From positions 24,152,459-24,216,458 of the forward strand of contig CM068319.1 in the NCBI GenBank assembly GCA_034766995.1: a stretch of DNA of 64,000 nucleotides, given 5' to 3'. Shown in pieces: positions 22,192 to 36,316 of the stretch. Position 1 is the first letter of the stretch, and the number at the start of each line of letters is the position of its first letter. The position numbers and the translations under genes are program-made. The DNA is from Acanthacorydalis orientalis. Its lineage: Eukaryota; Arthropoda; Insecta; Megaloptera; Corydalidae. A model generated the notes under the pieces. The model searched no databases. It was not told the DNA's origin and saw nothing but the letters and a program-made list of their open reading frames with translations.

Positions 22192-22680
22192 ACTGCCACT
22201 TGTTAAAAACACTATTTAATAATAAAAATCAAAAGGAAAAAACAATTTATACAAAAAGCCGTTAATAAAAATGAAACGTGAATCCGGGGATTCGAAAACC
22301 GTTTGTTTTAAAATTTTAATTCGGACTGTTATGTGAACGAATTAAATTCTACATGTGCTTAATTGCCAATACTTTAATTTCTTTTGTACTTGAACGTGGA
22401 TTTCTCGAATCCCCGAAACGACAACTGTCGTCCTGAGTAAGTGATCTGCCATTTTTATACGTCGGTGCACATCTTTGTTTCAAATCATCGATATCTCAGG
22501 AGAGCATTATTGCGCTATTAACATGCGTGGTGGGGTAAATTGCCTTGACCATTTTTTTTGTCATCTGCCGGCTCGCACACCTACCAGATATTACGTATTA
22601 TTTGTGTTGTGATTGTTCAATGTCTCTGTGTTCTCATTATGGTGGGATCCTGACTTAACAACACACCTTAACAGTAAAAA
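22192..22680 (-). promoter_or_regulatory. Promoter and 5' leader of the minus-strand protease
   Basis: On the minus strand a TATAAAAAT box lies at 22451-22459. An initiator-like ACAGTT lies about 33 bp downstream, suggesting a start near 22425 and a leader of about 230 nt. The region is GC-richer than its surroundings. Two copies of CGGGGATTCGA lie in opposite orientation at 22285-22295 and 22405-22415, both inside the predicted leader. The core resembles insect kappa-B-type sites. GATA-like motifs occur near 22684. Confidence 0.5.
22285..22415. promoter_or_regulatory. Inverted pair of GGGGATTCGA motifs
   Basis: CGGGGATTCGA at 22285-22295 recurs reverse-complemented at 22405-22415, 109 bp apart. 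The first copy lies within a palindrome, GAATCCGGGGATTC at 22280-22293. As DNA they resemble Rel/kappa-B half sites (GGGGATTYYY). As RNA the two arms could pair within the 5' leader. Function is inferred only. Confidence 0.4.
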
Positions 22681-22797
22681 GCTCTGATAACAGTTGCTGT
22701 TTTTGTAATTTCGTTTTTTATGATATTTTCATGACGAAATACATTTTATTATATTTAAAATTAAAATTTATTTACATAGTATATTTTATAAATTAAA

Positions 22798-22842
<45 letters not shown>

Positions 22843-23094
22843 GGGTATCTATTACTGACGAGTAAAAGTAATAAGTAAACCCTAACCAATATTTCAATTA
22901 AACAACTGTTATTCAATACTACTATTGATAAAATATTATTAATGTCATTTAAGTGTTTAAAAAGTGAAATGACTAATTGAAAGTTTTAAGTAATTATGCC
23001 TTAATCAATAAAACTATTAACTAAATTAATACTCTATAAACAAATAAACCTATATATTATAAAGAACACTTTTGTGCCAATATCTATATCTATT

Positions 23095-23176
<82 letters not shown>

Positions 23177-23371
23177 GAGAATTAATCTCTTATTAAAAAT
23201 AATTAGTTCACGAATTTGGGAAATAAATTTTTCTTGATGTAGAAAAAAGGAGAATTCTTAAATTACAAGATTGTAAATTATTTAACTCTAATATTTCTTG
23301 TATAAAAAAATCATAGAAGTACTTTTTATCTTATATTTCATTTTAATTTCAAATCAAATTAACTGATACAT

Positions 23372-23427
<56 letters not shown>

Positions 23428-23982
23428 TACATATGTGTGTGTCTTTTTTACATAAATGTATTTTTTCTTTAATATAATGTAAACCTTTCGTAGGGAATTT
23501 AAATTAAGGTTTTTAATATATTTTGCTATTAATTATGAATGTTTTTGCATGAAAGTTATGAAAACTTCAATATGGACATCATTTTTATATAATGAAATTA
23601 AAAATATCTACGTAAAATATATTCATATATTTATATATTATTCACTTATAATAAATATTAACTTATTAAACTGTTCGGTTACAAAAATATTTTTTTATTG
23701 TTAACATTTACTTCATCTCTCAATTCTTACATTTTTTCAGTATTTAAATTATAAATAAATTTAAGAACGGAATCAATTAGACATTTATTTAAAATTAGAT
23801 TGCTTAATAAATTGGATTGTAATACAAATTATTAATGTTTTATATCTTTTTATTTTTATATAATTTATTGTTTTTTAACTTTCAATAAAATATATTTCAT
23901 ATTAATACAATTTAAACTGCATAGATTTTCTTTGGATTATCTGAAAATAAAAACATTGCTATATCTTATGCGGATTATAATG

Positions 23983-24035
<53 letters not shown>

Positions 24036-26470
24036 TAAGAATAAACAAAGACGAAAGAATTTTATTGATGAAATATGCCTTGGTTTCAGAGTTATAAGTG
24101 CAACAGGTAGATACATAGAAAGATAGTCAATAAATATTCTCTTTTATTTATAATTCTTCATAATTACACATCTAATAATAAATTGTTAAAATATATAATA
24201 TCGTTTTCCTAGATATAAAAGGAAAATTTAACGTAAATCTTAATGTAATATTTTTATTAAATTATCACTTAAATGAAAAATTAAAAAAACAATTATTTTA
24301 TTAAGAGAGATGTATCTAAACAAAAGTTTACAAAAAATAATAGGAATTGTAATTAGCCAGAATATTACATAATATTATATATATATATATATTCAATCTT
24401 TTTCGTGTATCATTTTACACAGAAAATGATTATTTCGTTTAATAAATTTATATCTTGACAATGATTGAACATAACTCAAAAATATCCAGTTTTCTTTAAA
24501 AATGTTCAAATTTGTTCATTATGTGTATAATCAATGTTTTCATTTAGTCAGAGACAAGAAATAAGTTTAATTGTATAAATGGATAAACAAGAACAATAAA
24601 TGGACAAATAAGAACAAGAATCATTTCTTTATTTCATACTTCAATCAAAAAATAGGAAATTTACTATATCTGATAATTTAGTTTCTGTGAATCTCTACGC
24701 ATAGCATTCAGAGTTACTTTTTTTAGATTTACTAATTCATTGGATTTATAATTGACATGCTTTGAATACTGATCGTACCAGAAATCATAAATTATTTTAT
24801 TAGCAATAATAATTAGTTTATAACAAAGAATAAAAACGACGAGTAGGTTCATAAAAAATTAATAAAATCATAGAACTAACATGTTTTCTTAAACATGTTA
24901 GTTCTATGATTTTTGCAACATGTTTTCTTAATCAACTTATTATTTTATAAATTCCATGAGCTTTTTATTTATATATTTAATAAAGTGATTATTAATTTTC
25001 GAATCATAATGGCGAAAGAAAATATATTTGTTGATAAAACTAGAATACATAATACAAAATATTTGCTTATTATATTTTAAACATATTTCGTAGATTTTTT
25101 AAATTATTACAATTAATATTAAAATATGGAATATATTATTTTTATAGTCTATATCCAGTAATGCTTGATTGTAGACTTTAAAAGCTATCATAGAAAAATC
25201 ATTAAAATTTTTGTTGATGTATTAAATTTGCTTTAAAGAGTGCGATTTTTATTAAATAATTATATAAAATGAAATAAAATACAATAAATGCCTTTATAAA
25301 AGTAACGAAACTAATAAGTCATTTTAACAAACAAAAATAATTAAGATAAGATTGGATATTAATTTAATATCAGTTATTTCACAAATAAATTTTTCACTTT
25401 CCCACAAAATATAAAAAAAATCTGACTTATTAATCATTTTTAATTATATTTTTTTTTGATTTGTAGGAGAGTGAACAATTCATTTGTGAAAGTAATTTTA
25501 ACCACATGGCCAAAAAGTATTATTTTAAAAATCAATATATAATTTCTTTTCAAAAATTGTATCTTATTAATAATAATTTATATACAAATTGTATTAAAAT
25601 TAAATATGTTTTATTCCTTAAAAAGTTTCGAACATGCTACAATTAATTTATAAAACACTACAACTTTTTCATCAATTTAAAACACCTGATATTCAGAATT
25701 GACAAAGTTTAATGATCGAAAATGTAATAGTATTATAAACAAACTATAACAGTATTAAAATGTAACATTATTGTAATAAAATATCAATGACAATAAAATA
25801 TTTCCTTATCAGTTCGACTACAACTAGAGAAAAAATCTAGTTAAAACCGGATTTTCTCATTTTGCGCGACATTATATGCAAAATTTTTTAAATAATATAT
25901 GATGTATTGTGGGTCATTACCATGGTGGTAAAATTGCATTAAAGGCGTGACACTAGTCACAACCATAATAGATAGAGGGGACATGTCAAACCTCATCACG
26001 TTTACACGATACACATTGCTTCACATGATTAATACCTCATATGACAATTGAAAGTAAGTTTATTTTAATATATATTGAATAATGAATGGCATTTGAATAT
26101 ATTAATAAAATTTCTAATTGTTTATTGAAACGTTAAGAAAGTACAGACCGTTTTCTTTGATTCTATTGACATTTCTTATTAGTATTGCAATATATTATCA
26201 TATCTTTAAATGCGTACCCTATAGCATACAACGAACATGAAAACAAAGTAAAAAATATATATTAAATACTAATTGGTAGTTTTTGTTCAGTTATATCAGA
26301 ATTTGATGGATTTAAAATCGATTGGCTTTCTATATTTTATACATTTAGTTGAAAGTGATTGATGGAATCGTTGTACTCGATCAAAATTGTAATTATGTGA
26401 AATAAATTTAAAGCAGAAATCTTTTATAAAACTTTCCATGACAATTCATGAAAATGACACGAAATTGTAC

Positions 26471-26530
<60 letters not shown>

Positions 26531-27284
26531 GTTATTTTTTTTATTACAAGAGAGAAAGAATAAAATATCATGAATATTAATTAATCGAAATTCGTTAAAG
26601 ATGATGCTTTTTAAAAAAAATATTTTATTGACAATATAAAATATAATTAAACAGTATAATTACATCTGTATAATTTTTATGTGAATATTTCAATAAATAA
26701 ACTTTACTTTTTATTAATATTAAAAAGTGTATTATAAAAAATAATATCATTAATCATTAATTTATTAAAAAATAAATAATAAATTAGTAATAATATAAAT
26801 CATTTTATTGAAGAAATATTTTACGTTTACACTTTATATATATATATATGTATATATATACATATATATTATACATTATATGACCATCTTGTATTGTTTA
26901 CAAATTCTGTCTTAACTTGCCATACGCGAGAAGAGTATTCAGAGTGGAGGGTTTCAAAATAAAAATATTTGTCGAAAATTAAGAATTTTTTTCAATTAGT
27001 AAGTTAGTGTATAATTAATTTAATCAGATAATGAATGACTTGATATAAAAGTCTGTACCGTTCATTTCTTGCTCCTTTACCTTAATTTGGCCGTTATTAA
27101 CAGCCAAAATAAGAGTATTAATAATTTTCAAATTATTGAAAAATGGTTAAAAGATAATTTCGATGGATATCAGTACTTCTTTTTTGTTAGAATCATTCTC
27201 GTTAATAGTAGAAGTATTTTATTTTTAAAAGAAGTCCAATAAAGATTGTATTGTGTAACGTTAAATTTTATTATATACTAAAAG
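22681..27284. other. Gene-poor AT-rich intergenic DNA
   Basis: No supported gene. Contains (TA)n arrays (22800-22841, 23108-23173, 23378-23422, 23985-24030, 24376-24393, 26469-26526), a perfect hairpin at 24864-24913, and a GC-richer patch at 25820-26040 that includes GTGACACTAGTCAC. Confidence 0.6.
24864..24913. repeat. Perfect 23-bp hairpin with 4-nt loop
   Basis: Positions 24864-24886 are the exact reverse complement of 24891-24913, around a TCTT loop. The 14-mer AACATGTTTTCTTA spanning stem and loop (24878-24891) is repeated directly at 24917-24930. This fits a replication template switch; rho-independent termination does not apply in a eukaryote. Confidence 0.85.
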
Positions 27285-28142
27285 AAGCGACTGAAAAATG
27301 TTTAACATATTTCAAAACTTTAGAATAAATTTCGATATTGATATGAAACAAATAAAAGCTTAGAATATAATATTTTAAATAACATAATCACCACACTTTT
27401 GGATATATTTCTGCCAACTTCTATCGTTTCTTTCATCAATAAAAAAATGTAGTGTTCCATTCTCCAATCAATCTTTTACGATAGTCTTAACTTGTCTATA
27501 ACCGAATTGAACTTCATTAGGACAATATGAGTCTACACTATTCAAAACTCCCCCAGTAAGTTCTAAAATGGAATAAATTTGTAAGCATCTTCTATCCTTC
27601 TTACATCCTAGTAATAAAATCAGTCAATTTACTCTATTCCAAGCACTAAAATGAAATCTTAAAGTGGATTTGAATTATTATTTTATATATTTTAATATCT
27701 TTACTCTCATTAATGTGTAATTCTGATGGGCTTATTTCCTTTGCATCATTTAGATGTCTATTTTTAACTACCTTATTTGGCACGTGTATCGTTTTTTGAG
27801 TCTCTAAAATCTACCTAAAGATGGAACACGTACCAATATTAATAGAAAACAAATTCTTAGATGATTCAAAAAGACAAAGTCCATCAGAAGAAAAAATTGA
27901 GACTATGACGACCAAGATGAAGCTGCAATGAAGAATTGAAAAAAAAACAGTAGTTCTTCACTAATCAAACGAAGAAACTCATTTTACGTTAACAGAAATA
28001 TATTAACAATTGTGATGATTGTGTTAAAAAATAAATACGTAGTTTGAAAGTTATATTCTAAGCTTTCTGTCTCTTTTGTTTCATCTCAATATCTCAAATC
28101 ATTCAAGAGTTATGAGCTTCTGTAAAAAAATATTCAGCCACC
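27285..28142 (-). mobile_element. Degenerate transposon with long terminal inverted repeats, probably mariner-like
   Basis: The left end (27285-27396) and right end (28010-28142) are imperfect inverted repeats of about 100-130 bp. They share blocks such as ATGAAACAAA and AAGCTTAGAATATAA, and outermost GACTGAA/GGCTGAA. Just inside the left arm the minus strand reads SWQKYIQKCGDYVI then stop, which resembles the mariner transposase C-terminus (W-x-K-x-I-x-x-x-GDYV). The rest is too decayed to read. Both ends are blurred by mutation, so limits are approximate to about 10 bp. Confidence 0.5.
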
Positions 28143-29048
28143 ATTCGTTTATTCTTATATATTTCAATTATTAGTATATAATATTATTATTAAAACGAAA
28201 GTATCTGAATACAGAATATAAAAAAACACTAATAAAATATCTTTAGGTCACATGATAAAAACGTTTTTTGTAATTTTAATTTACCGCATTATTGATACAA
28301 TGTTTAACTTCTTGGAATTGAAAATCGTTAATTTGACTAATGAAAATCTCAGAAACATGTATACAATATGATTAATGATTTTTTTAAGACGTTTTTTCCA
28401 TAATTTTATTCAGTAAAATCTAGTTATTATGTTTATAAACCTGTAGATATTTTTATAACCAATAAGGTATTTAATCAATAAATCAATACGACATGTACGT
28501 ACATATATGTTAATTTTAAATTGGATTTATTTTAAATTATTATACATTTAAAATAATATAAAAGTATTTTTTTGTTTCCAATTAGAATCAGTTCTATTTT
28601 AATTATAATTTAATTTATTTAGAATTCTCTGAATTTTTTTTTATTATTTTCTATTTATTCTTAATTATAAAAATTATGCAATATTACACTTAGACCATTC
28701 TTCATACATGAGTATAACCCGTATTACAATATCAATGTTTATCATAATTAAATTGTTTGTTTACTGAGAAAAAATGCGTCCTATATTTCAAAACTCATAG
28801 TTAGCTAAATAATAAGATGATGAGTACTTAAGCATGTCATGGACATAAATCTCAATGTTTATTTTTAGTTCAGTTCAGGTGAATTATATTCTTGATCAGT
28901 GTGTCAAATTAAATTTACCTTATCGGTTTATTTATAGGTCACAGATAAAAATGTAAGTTTTATGTGAGATAACAATTGTAACCTTAAACTATTATATTCA
29001 ATCTAGGACACAATTCAACACAATGGAGTATATCTGTGTGTGTATATA

Positions 29049-29115
<67 letters not shown>

Positions 29116-29361
29116 GTGTGTGTGTGTTTGTATATAATTAGATTATTTAATTTATGAAATTGGATATTTTAAGATATTTAATTATGTAAGTGTTTTATTA
29201 ATATGTGTAGTAAAATTACATTATCAAATTATTTTGTTTTAGAAAAGTATGCCACTAATATATTTATTTATACATTTATCCATTTATTTTAAAATTTCAT
29301 ATCAAAACACATTGTGTTATTTTTTTAATATAAGTAAATATATTTCATTATAAAAAAATTC

Positions 29362-29411
<50 letters not shown>

Positions 29412-30316
29412 ACTTGAAACGAGTTTTTATTTTTATTAATGTTATTTTATAAAAAATACAAATATTATATTTGATTCGTCTTTATGTACAAAAAAATTTT
29501 TAAACCTTTTCATCAGAACCAGATGGTTGAAATTATAACGTTTTTTAAAAAAATAAGTAATGACAATACTTTATACATTTTTAAACGATTTCAGTTTTTA
29601 TATCATGGCGATAATATTTTTTATAAATAGTACATTTTAAATAAATATTTATATGAATTGATTTTGAAAACCAATCTAGGAATCTAATTTATAATTAATC
29701 ATTTTATTATATTTTATCTTTTAGAGTTCAGAAATGTTATATATTTTTTTAGTTATTTTGATAGGAAAGGGAAGAAAAAAATACTTATGTACTATCATTT
29801 TAATACACATTGTTGCATATATTCCTTTAACGATATATTTACAGAAAGATACATTGGGTTCTAATTATAAAATAATTTATGTGGCATGCACGTTTATGAC
29901 GACTAGGAGCAGAATGTTAATTTAATTTTCTCAAATGTGTTTTTAAGAGTGTACTTGAAGCTCTATATAACATGACGATATTGCCAAAGAGTAAAAGTAA
30001 ATATTCACTAAGAAAGTGAGAATACATTTTCAGATTTACTACAATATGTTACTTAATCACTTCGAATAAGAAACGTCCGCAAGGACATAAATTGGGTATA
30101 TTTAACAGTACATGTCTTATTAACGATTTTTTTAAAAATACTTTATTCATTTTTGTTTCACTTAAAGACAAACAAACCAGTTTTTTGAAAGTTTTCACAA
30201 CTTATTCAGTGGTATTTATTAGTTGAATACTTGTAAAATTAACAAATCTTCGTCTTATTTAATTGATTTCACTTTCCTACTTTCCTGTGTAAGTGTTCAT
30301 TAAAAACATCCTGTAT

Positions 30317-30357
<41 letters not shown>

Positions 30358-30928
30358 AAATTTTGCATGTGCAAAATCTGGTTATTAAATGAGAACAACA
30401 AGTTTCCTATCCGTTCATTAGTTTATAAATTCCTTAGTAATTATGTGTTCATTTATTGCTATTTTAACTTATAATTGTAAACAAGTTAAAAAAACGGTTC
30501 ATAAAAATATAAATACTATTTCAGATTAGAAATCGTATATTTCAAATTTATTCTACTTTATTTACTACATATTTTGTAATAAATTTATAAGAAATTAATC
30601 AATAATTCACTTCTTTTTAACTTGAGTATGTAATCTAATAGAAATTATGTAAAATTTTGGAATAACGATCTATAATTTATATCAGTATTTCTTAAATTTT
30701 CCTACCGGACTTACATTCCATGAAACAATTAGAATTATTTTCTTTAAATTATAGTTATATGGTATTATCTTATCTCGAAAATGTTCTCGTGAAAAGAGGT
30801 CATATTATTAACCGTACTTAAAGTGGAGCAAGAAAATAAAAAATAAACAAGATACATAATTACTATGAACATGAAAAAAGTATCTGTTTAAATATTACAA
30901 TTTTTTTTATTCTTACTATTATATTTTA
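28143..30928. other. Gene-poor AT-rich intergenic DNA
   Basis: No supported gene. Contains (TA)n arrays at 29051-29114, 29369-29408 and 30320-30350. The open frames present are A+T-driven and lack splice context. Confidence 0.6.
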
Positions 30929-31062
30929 TTAGATTGATAGAAAAATAATAGCGGTTTATGGCTTTCAAATTCATACACATTTTTAAATTTAAGTAGTTTT
31001 AAGTGGTCCAGAACTGTTGGATGACTAACGCCTAATTTTGTGCAGGCTCTCGAATTGTTGTG
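30929..31062 (-). mobile_element. Truncated second copy of the deleted mariner
   Basis: Starts with TTAGATTGATAGAAAAATAA after a TA dinucleotide. It aligns with the left part of the element at 14202, including the point where the HTH coding part (GTCCAGAACTGTTGGATGAC) abuts the terminal region. It therefore carries the same internal deletion. Similarity stops near 31062, inside the HTH segment; the far ITR is missing. Confidence 0.75.
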
Positions 31063-33641
31063 CTGATCAATTATTTTTATTTGGCAGTAAAGAACGTTTA
31101 TGTAAGATTAAAACATTTCCAATTATTCATTATATGTAAATCATATTGTCCAATCATACACATGTACATACATAATTATATCACATCTAATAAATTATGA
31201 TGCAACCAAGAAATGCACATCCATCATAATATGTTGAAACTGTAGACATAAGCGCAGCTGTGCTTATTATGCACCCACATCACACACGTCCTATTTACCT
31301 TGACCAAAATTAATTGAGATTTAAATCGTGCCATTTTGACGATAATAATTCTAATGAGCCAGACGTACCAATTAGTAATTCGTTCACGAAATATGGGTAC
31401 AGAAAATGGTAACATTCCGATGAAGTGAAATTGAAAATTAATTTAATTCGTAGTAGAATGTTCATTATACCTGTAGAAAGTACGGGCATGCACGCCTGTA
31501 AGTAAATGCAGTTTAATAAAACGTCAAAAAAAATTGACAACAAATATAGTTTTTTTATTTTGATTATAAATTCAGTGTACGCTTATGTAATAGAGAAATA
31601 TAATTTTATTATCAATGTCGCGGAAGAGCAATAGATAGAACATTTCGTTCGACAATATCCTAAATACTTATTTGTATAAATGTGTATGTATTCATATATA
31701 TATATATGTATGTATGTATATGATATTAATATTAGTTTTAATGAAACAATTAAATGTATTTACAACTGAAACATAAATATTTATCTTATTATGTATTATT
31801 CAGTGCAGTATTTAAATGGGATATATGTGTTACTATAGCACCTTTCTACCCAAATATAAAAAAGAAATTATATTTTTTATTTTAAAAACAAATACTTCAA
31901 TGAATATAAACAAAACATAAAAACAGCAATATTTACTCTAGCATAATACATACTTTAACTGAATCTAACTGTTCCACAAAGCATCAATAATAATGCTATA
32001 TGAATATTAATTGCATTAATAATATATTTTTTCACCATTTCCTGGAAATCACGTCAAGTCTTCGAAGAATTAATATATGCTCCTAATAATATCCACCTTC
32101 ACAAAATTCTTGACAAGCACGAACCTATTTATTTAAATAAATAAAAAAATAGTAAGTAAATAATATTACGAATCAATAGTAAAATATTATTATATAAATA
32201 ATTAAAAGTGTTCCATACTTTATAATTATTAAAAGATGGACCTCTTTTGAAAACATGTTTATAAATTATACTTAATATTTTTATTTGTCAATGTGTTATT
32301 ATATTTTTCATAGTAGTATAGAATCAGAATATTAAGACAAATATATGAGTTCTATTAGTTAAATTATCAAATATAATCATTTTTAAATACAATTTTTGAA
32401 TAATATTTGATCAATTTCAGAACTCTCATCTATATCTTGGAACATATTAGAATTCTAAATCTATGAAATTCTTGAGGATTTCTTCATTATACTTAATCAT
32501 TTAGTTTTATCTTATTATGAAGTATTACTTTGAATTAAAGAAATAAATCATTTTAACAAATGTATTTGATGATAAAAAGTAGAAAATATGTTATTGTAAA
32601 ACGATAAAATATACATAAAAGTCTGAATTTTAAATTATTAATTTAAAATTCCAAATGTTCGAAAATAATCGATTTTAACGTAGAAATATATAGTTTTAAA
32701 CAAAATTTAATATTGTCAAATATTATTTGAAGTTTTGTTTCAAAAATATATGTTAAAAAAAGAATTAATTTACATTTTAAAATATCTAGTACAATAATCT
32801 TTTACAATAAGTCTATTCAAAAGAATTCAGTTACTAAATTTCGTTCTTTTTTAATTTTAAATATACTCTGTATGACTATTAGCAAAGTGGTAGATTAAAG
32901 AGTCAAAGATAAAAAGGTAGTAAAAAGATACCTCCAGAGATTATATAATAAAACTATTTATTGTAAGAGTACTGGATTTATTTTCAAGAAAATACTACTG
33001 TTGCGTATGATATTCTGGCACATTGCTCATTCTACAATCTATTTCTTAAATCTATATCACTGGGAGGGTATTTTCTATCTTCCCTGTAGTCCTTATTTGG
33101 GACCATAAATTACATCTGATCTCTAAATTAAAGATACATGTGCACGATCTATATTTCTTAAATGATAAAGATGTTCAAGAAAAGATTAAACAAAATATGT
33201 TTACACCTGCATAAATCATATTTTTAGTACTAAAAATTGCACCCTAATATATACGGCTATGATAATTTTCTCAACAGGCATGGCAACTATGTTGAAAATA
33301 ATACTGATTGTATATTTTTATCACACTCATATGTAACATTTTTATTTTAAAATTTAAAAAATTGCAACTTTACTTTCTATCTTGCTTTCATGTATGTATG
33401 TATAAATATATATATATATATATATGTATGTATATAGAGAGAGAGAGAGAAAGAGAGAGAGATTTTTGTGACAGATTTTTGCTGTTACTTTTCATGAGAT
33501 GGTAGAAGAAAACCCACAACGTAGCTACTTCTGGAAGTCTTAAAGACCCGATAACCAGTATTTATCTTCGTATGTAACTATGTTAATCTTCACTTGCTAT
33601 CATTATCTGGGAAAAATTATAAAAAACCCAGATTTCATCAA

Positions 33642-33707
<66 letters not shown>

Positions 33708-34161
33708 ATAGATATAAATAGATAGATAGATACATAAAGATATAGATTAGTAGAGAGAGTACCAATACTGTTGAATGAAATATAATAATTGTAAACCAAG
33801 TAAAAAAAACATATATTTGAAATGTAATGATTTTTCAATAAGACAATGATCTTAGACGTCCATCACTTTCAAACATCAATTAAAATATGAATGAAAATTA
33901 AGGACACTTTTTAAATAATAATTTGAAAATAAAAGATTAATCATCTGAAAGAGACGAACGCCTCAACAACACCCAATATCTAGTTTCTTTGTCATATATG
34001 CAAATTATTATTTATTTTTTATACATAGATTTACAGTTACTATGTTAATTTCGGAGAGTGTATTACTTAAATGTTAACTAGCTCTGCAAAAATTCGTACC
34101 GAATTATAAAGTGTGGGTGCTGCATTTAGTACAAATTTAATGAGGCTGTTTAAAAAAGAAT

Positions 34162-34223
<62 letters not shown>

Positions 34224-34800
34224 TCGGTGTTTAAATTTCAATTTAAAATTAAAATCAAATGAATATTAATGTAGTAGTACAATGATACTAAAGACATTTT
34301 TCTATTAGAAAACTGTATATGAAATTATTAAATCGTATATTTTTGAATAAATATGCTGTTATTAGCGAATAAATTAATTATTCTATAAAAGAATCGTTTA
34401 TTAATATTAATAATTAAAAAAAAATCGTATAGTAATTTTACTGGCTGTTATAAATTGTTTAATTTTATATATACTTTATAATTAACAAAAAATTAAGGAA
34501 AAGAAAAATGTAAACAGTTTTAAAAATGTAAATGTACAATTATATTTATTTGTTTTATTTTAAAAATTATAAATTATATAATTAAAATAAAACAAATTTA
34601 AATATTTATATTAAAAATATAATCATAGAAATAATACTATTCATCTTAATATAAAGGTCTTAAACGTCTTAATATACAGGTCTTGTATTGACTTTACATT
34701 TTAATTATATTTTGTGTAAAATTAAACATACCTGTAATTTTTTATTTTATTTACAAAAGTTTCTCACACACCACATCTTTATTGATACAATAATTATAGA
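31063..34800. other. Gene-poor intergenic DNA with one GC-richer patch
   Basis: No supported gene. The patch at 31200-31520 is GC-richer and contains a near-palindrome around an E-box at 31248-31267. Microsatellites lie at 33410-33461 (TA then GA), 33648-33730 (TA, TG, then TAGA) and 34165-34219 (TA). A palindrome of 13-bp arms is at 32625-32651. Confidence 0.55.
33648..33732. repeat. Compound (TA)n(TG)n(GATA)n microsatellite
   Basis: About 35 bp of TA, then about 23 bp of TG, then GATA-type units. Confidence 0.9.
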
Positions 34801-35176
34801 ATTCTGGAAAATACAAAAAGCAAATACAACCGTATTTTGCGCCAATTAACACGTGATTAAATGTTGTCGTTTTTAAACATTCATAAAATGGAAACATTTC
34901 TTCATTGTCATGTCCATACGGCAAATAGTTGCTTACTCGTTTCTATGTTTACCATATATTATTATTAAAGCAACGTCTTTCTTTCCCCTCCTTCTTAATA
35001 CTGCGAATTGACTTGGTTCAGTCACCTAGTTACCTACTTGAATCTTCAATTAATTTCCGCGGGTCGATGGTCAACCGAAGACTTCAACATATCACCTATC
35101 ACTCGATGGCAGTCGGGTCAAGTTGTCGTCTTGTTTTAGTTCCTTATTATCTTGCACAACAAATCACAGTACCACA
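34801..35176 (+). promoter_or_regulatory. Promoter and 5' leader of the plus-strand protease
   Basis: A GC-richer stretch directly upstream of the ATG at 35177. An arthropod-type initiator TCAGT lies at 35018-35022; no TATA box is visible at the expected distance. A long open frame crosses this region but is out of frame with the signal-peptide exon and is taken as leader. Confidence 0.4.
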
Positions 35177-36028
35177 ATGCAAGTTCGCAAAGCAGCATGG
35201 TTTCAAACCTCGCTCGGTTATTTGTGTTTAATCGTTTTTCTTATTGCATGTGTTCATTCTCAACAAGTAAGTTGTATCAGTTTATAGTCAATAATTTACT
35301 AATATTAAATTATATACATTTATAAATTTATGTTCAATTAACTTTTATAGGTATGAAACACCTCAATGCCTTATTTCACTATATTATTGCGTATACTAAT
35401 AGTTTTTTTTTAAAAATACATTCATAAAATATTTACACTTTTTAATATTTTAAATTTTCTTTAAAAGAGAAAATAATAATATTATAATAATATTTATAAA
35501 TACTAACACGTAATATATAATTAAATTTATAAAATTTACTATCAATGAAAACAAATTGAAAAATGCAATTATTAGAACAAAAAAATATCAGCTTAAAAGT
35601 TTAATAGAAATATCTAATTACTTCTCAAAACTTTCGATTAAGCCAAATAACATTATAATAAATAAACATTAACGCCCATATTTCTAATATAATAATATAT
35701 TTTTAATCCATTCTTCTACTGAATAATTATAATAATATTTTTAAATCGATTCAATTAATTTAAACATTATTATAATTCCATATATTTTATTATAAATATT
35801 TAACAAGTACATAATTTTTTTTGGATACTATAAAAGTAGACTAATAATGAACCGCTTTACTATAAACTTAAATAACAAGAAAAATATAAAGATAGATAAA
35901 TTTTATGTTTATTTATCAAATACTAACGAGTTTTATACCAATTATACAAATATTTCAGGTTAATGACATCAACATTAAAATTTTATTTAAAAACAGAATA
36001 TTTTTATCGGTTTATGTATGTATGTATG

Positions 36029-36072
<44 letters not shown>

Positions 36073-36252
36073 AATCGATTTCAAATATTTATATCAACAA
36101 ATAAACTTTTATCTCTTAATACGATTTATCCTTTTTCTATTAAGATTTCCTGAAGCTATTTCCAAAAGATATTCCTTAACAGTAGGAGGTATTTTATATT
36201 TTAATAACTACTTAAAAAACTATAATTTATAAATATTCCGATCTTGCTTTTA

Positions 36253-36316
<64 letters not shown>

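Noticed and set aside
34929..35231. A 100-codon plus-strand frame upstream of the protease
   Set aside because: It overlaps the signal-peptide exon in another frame and has no domain; best read as 5' leader.
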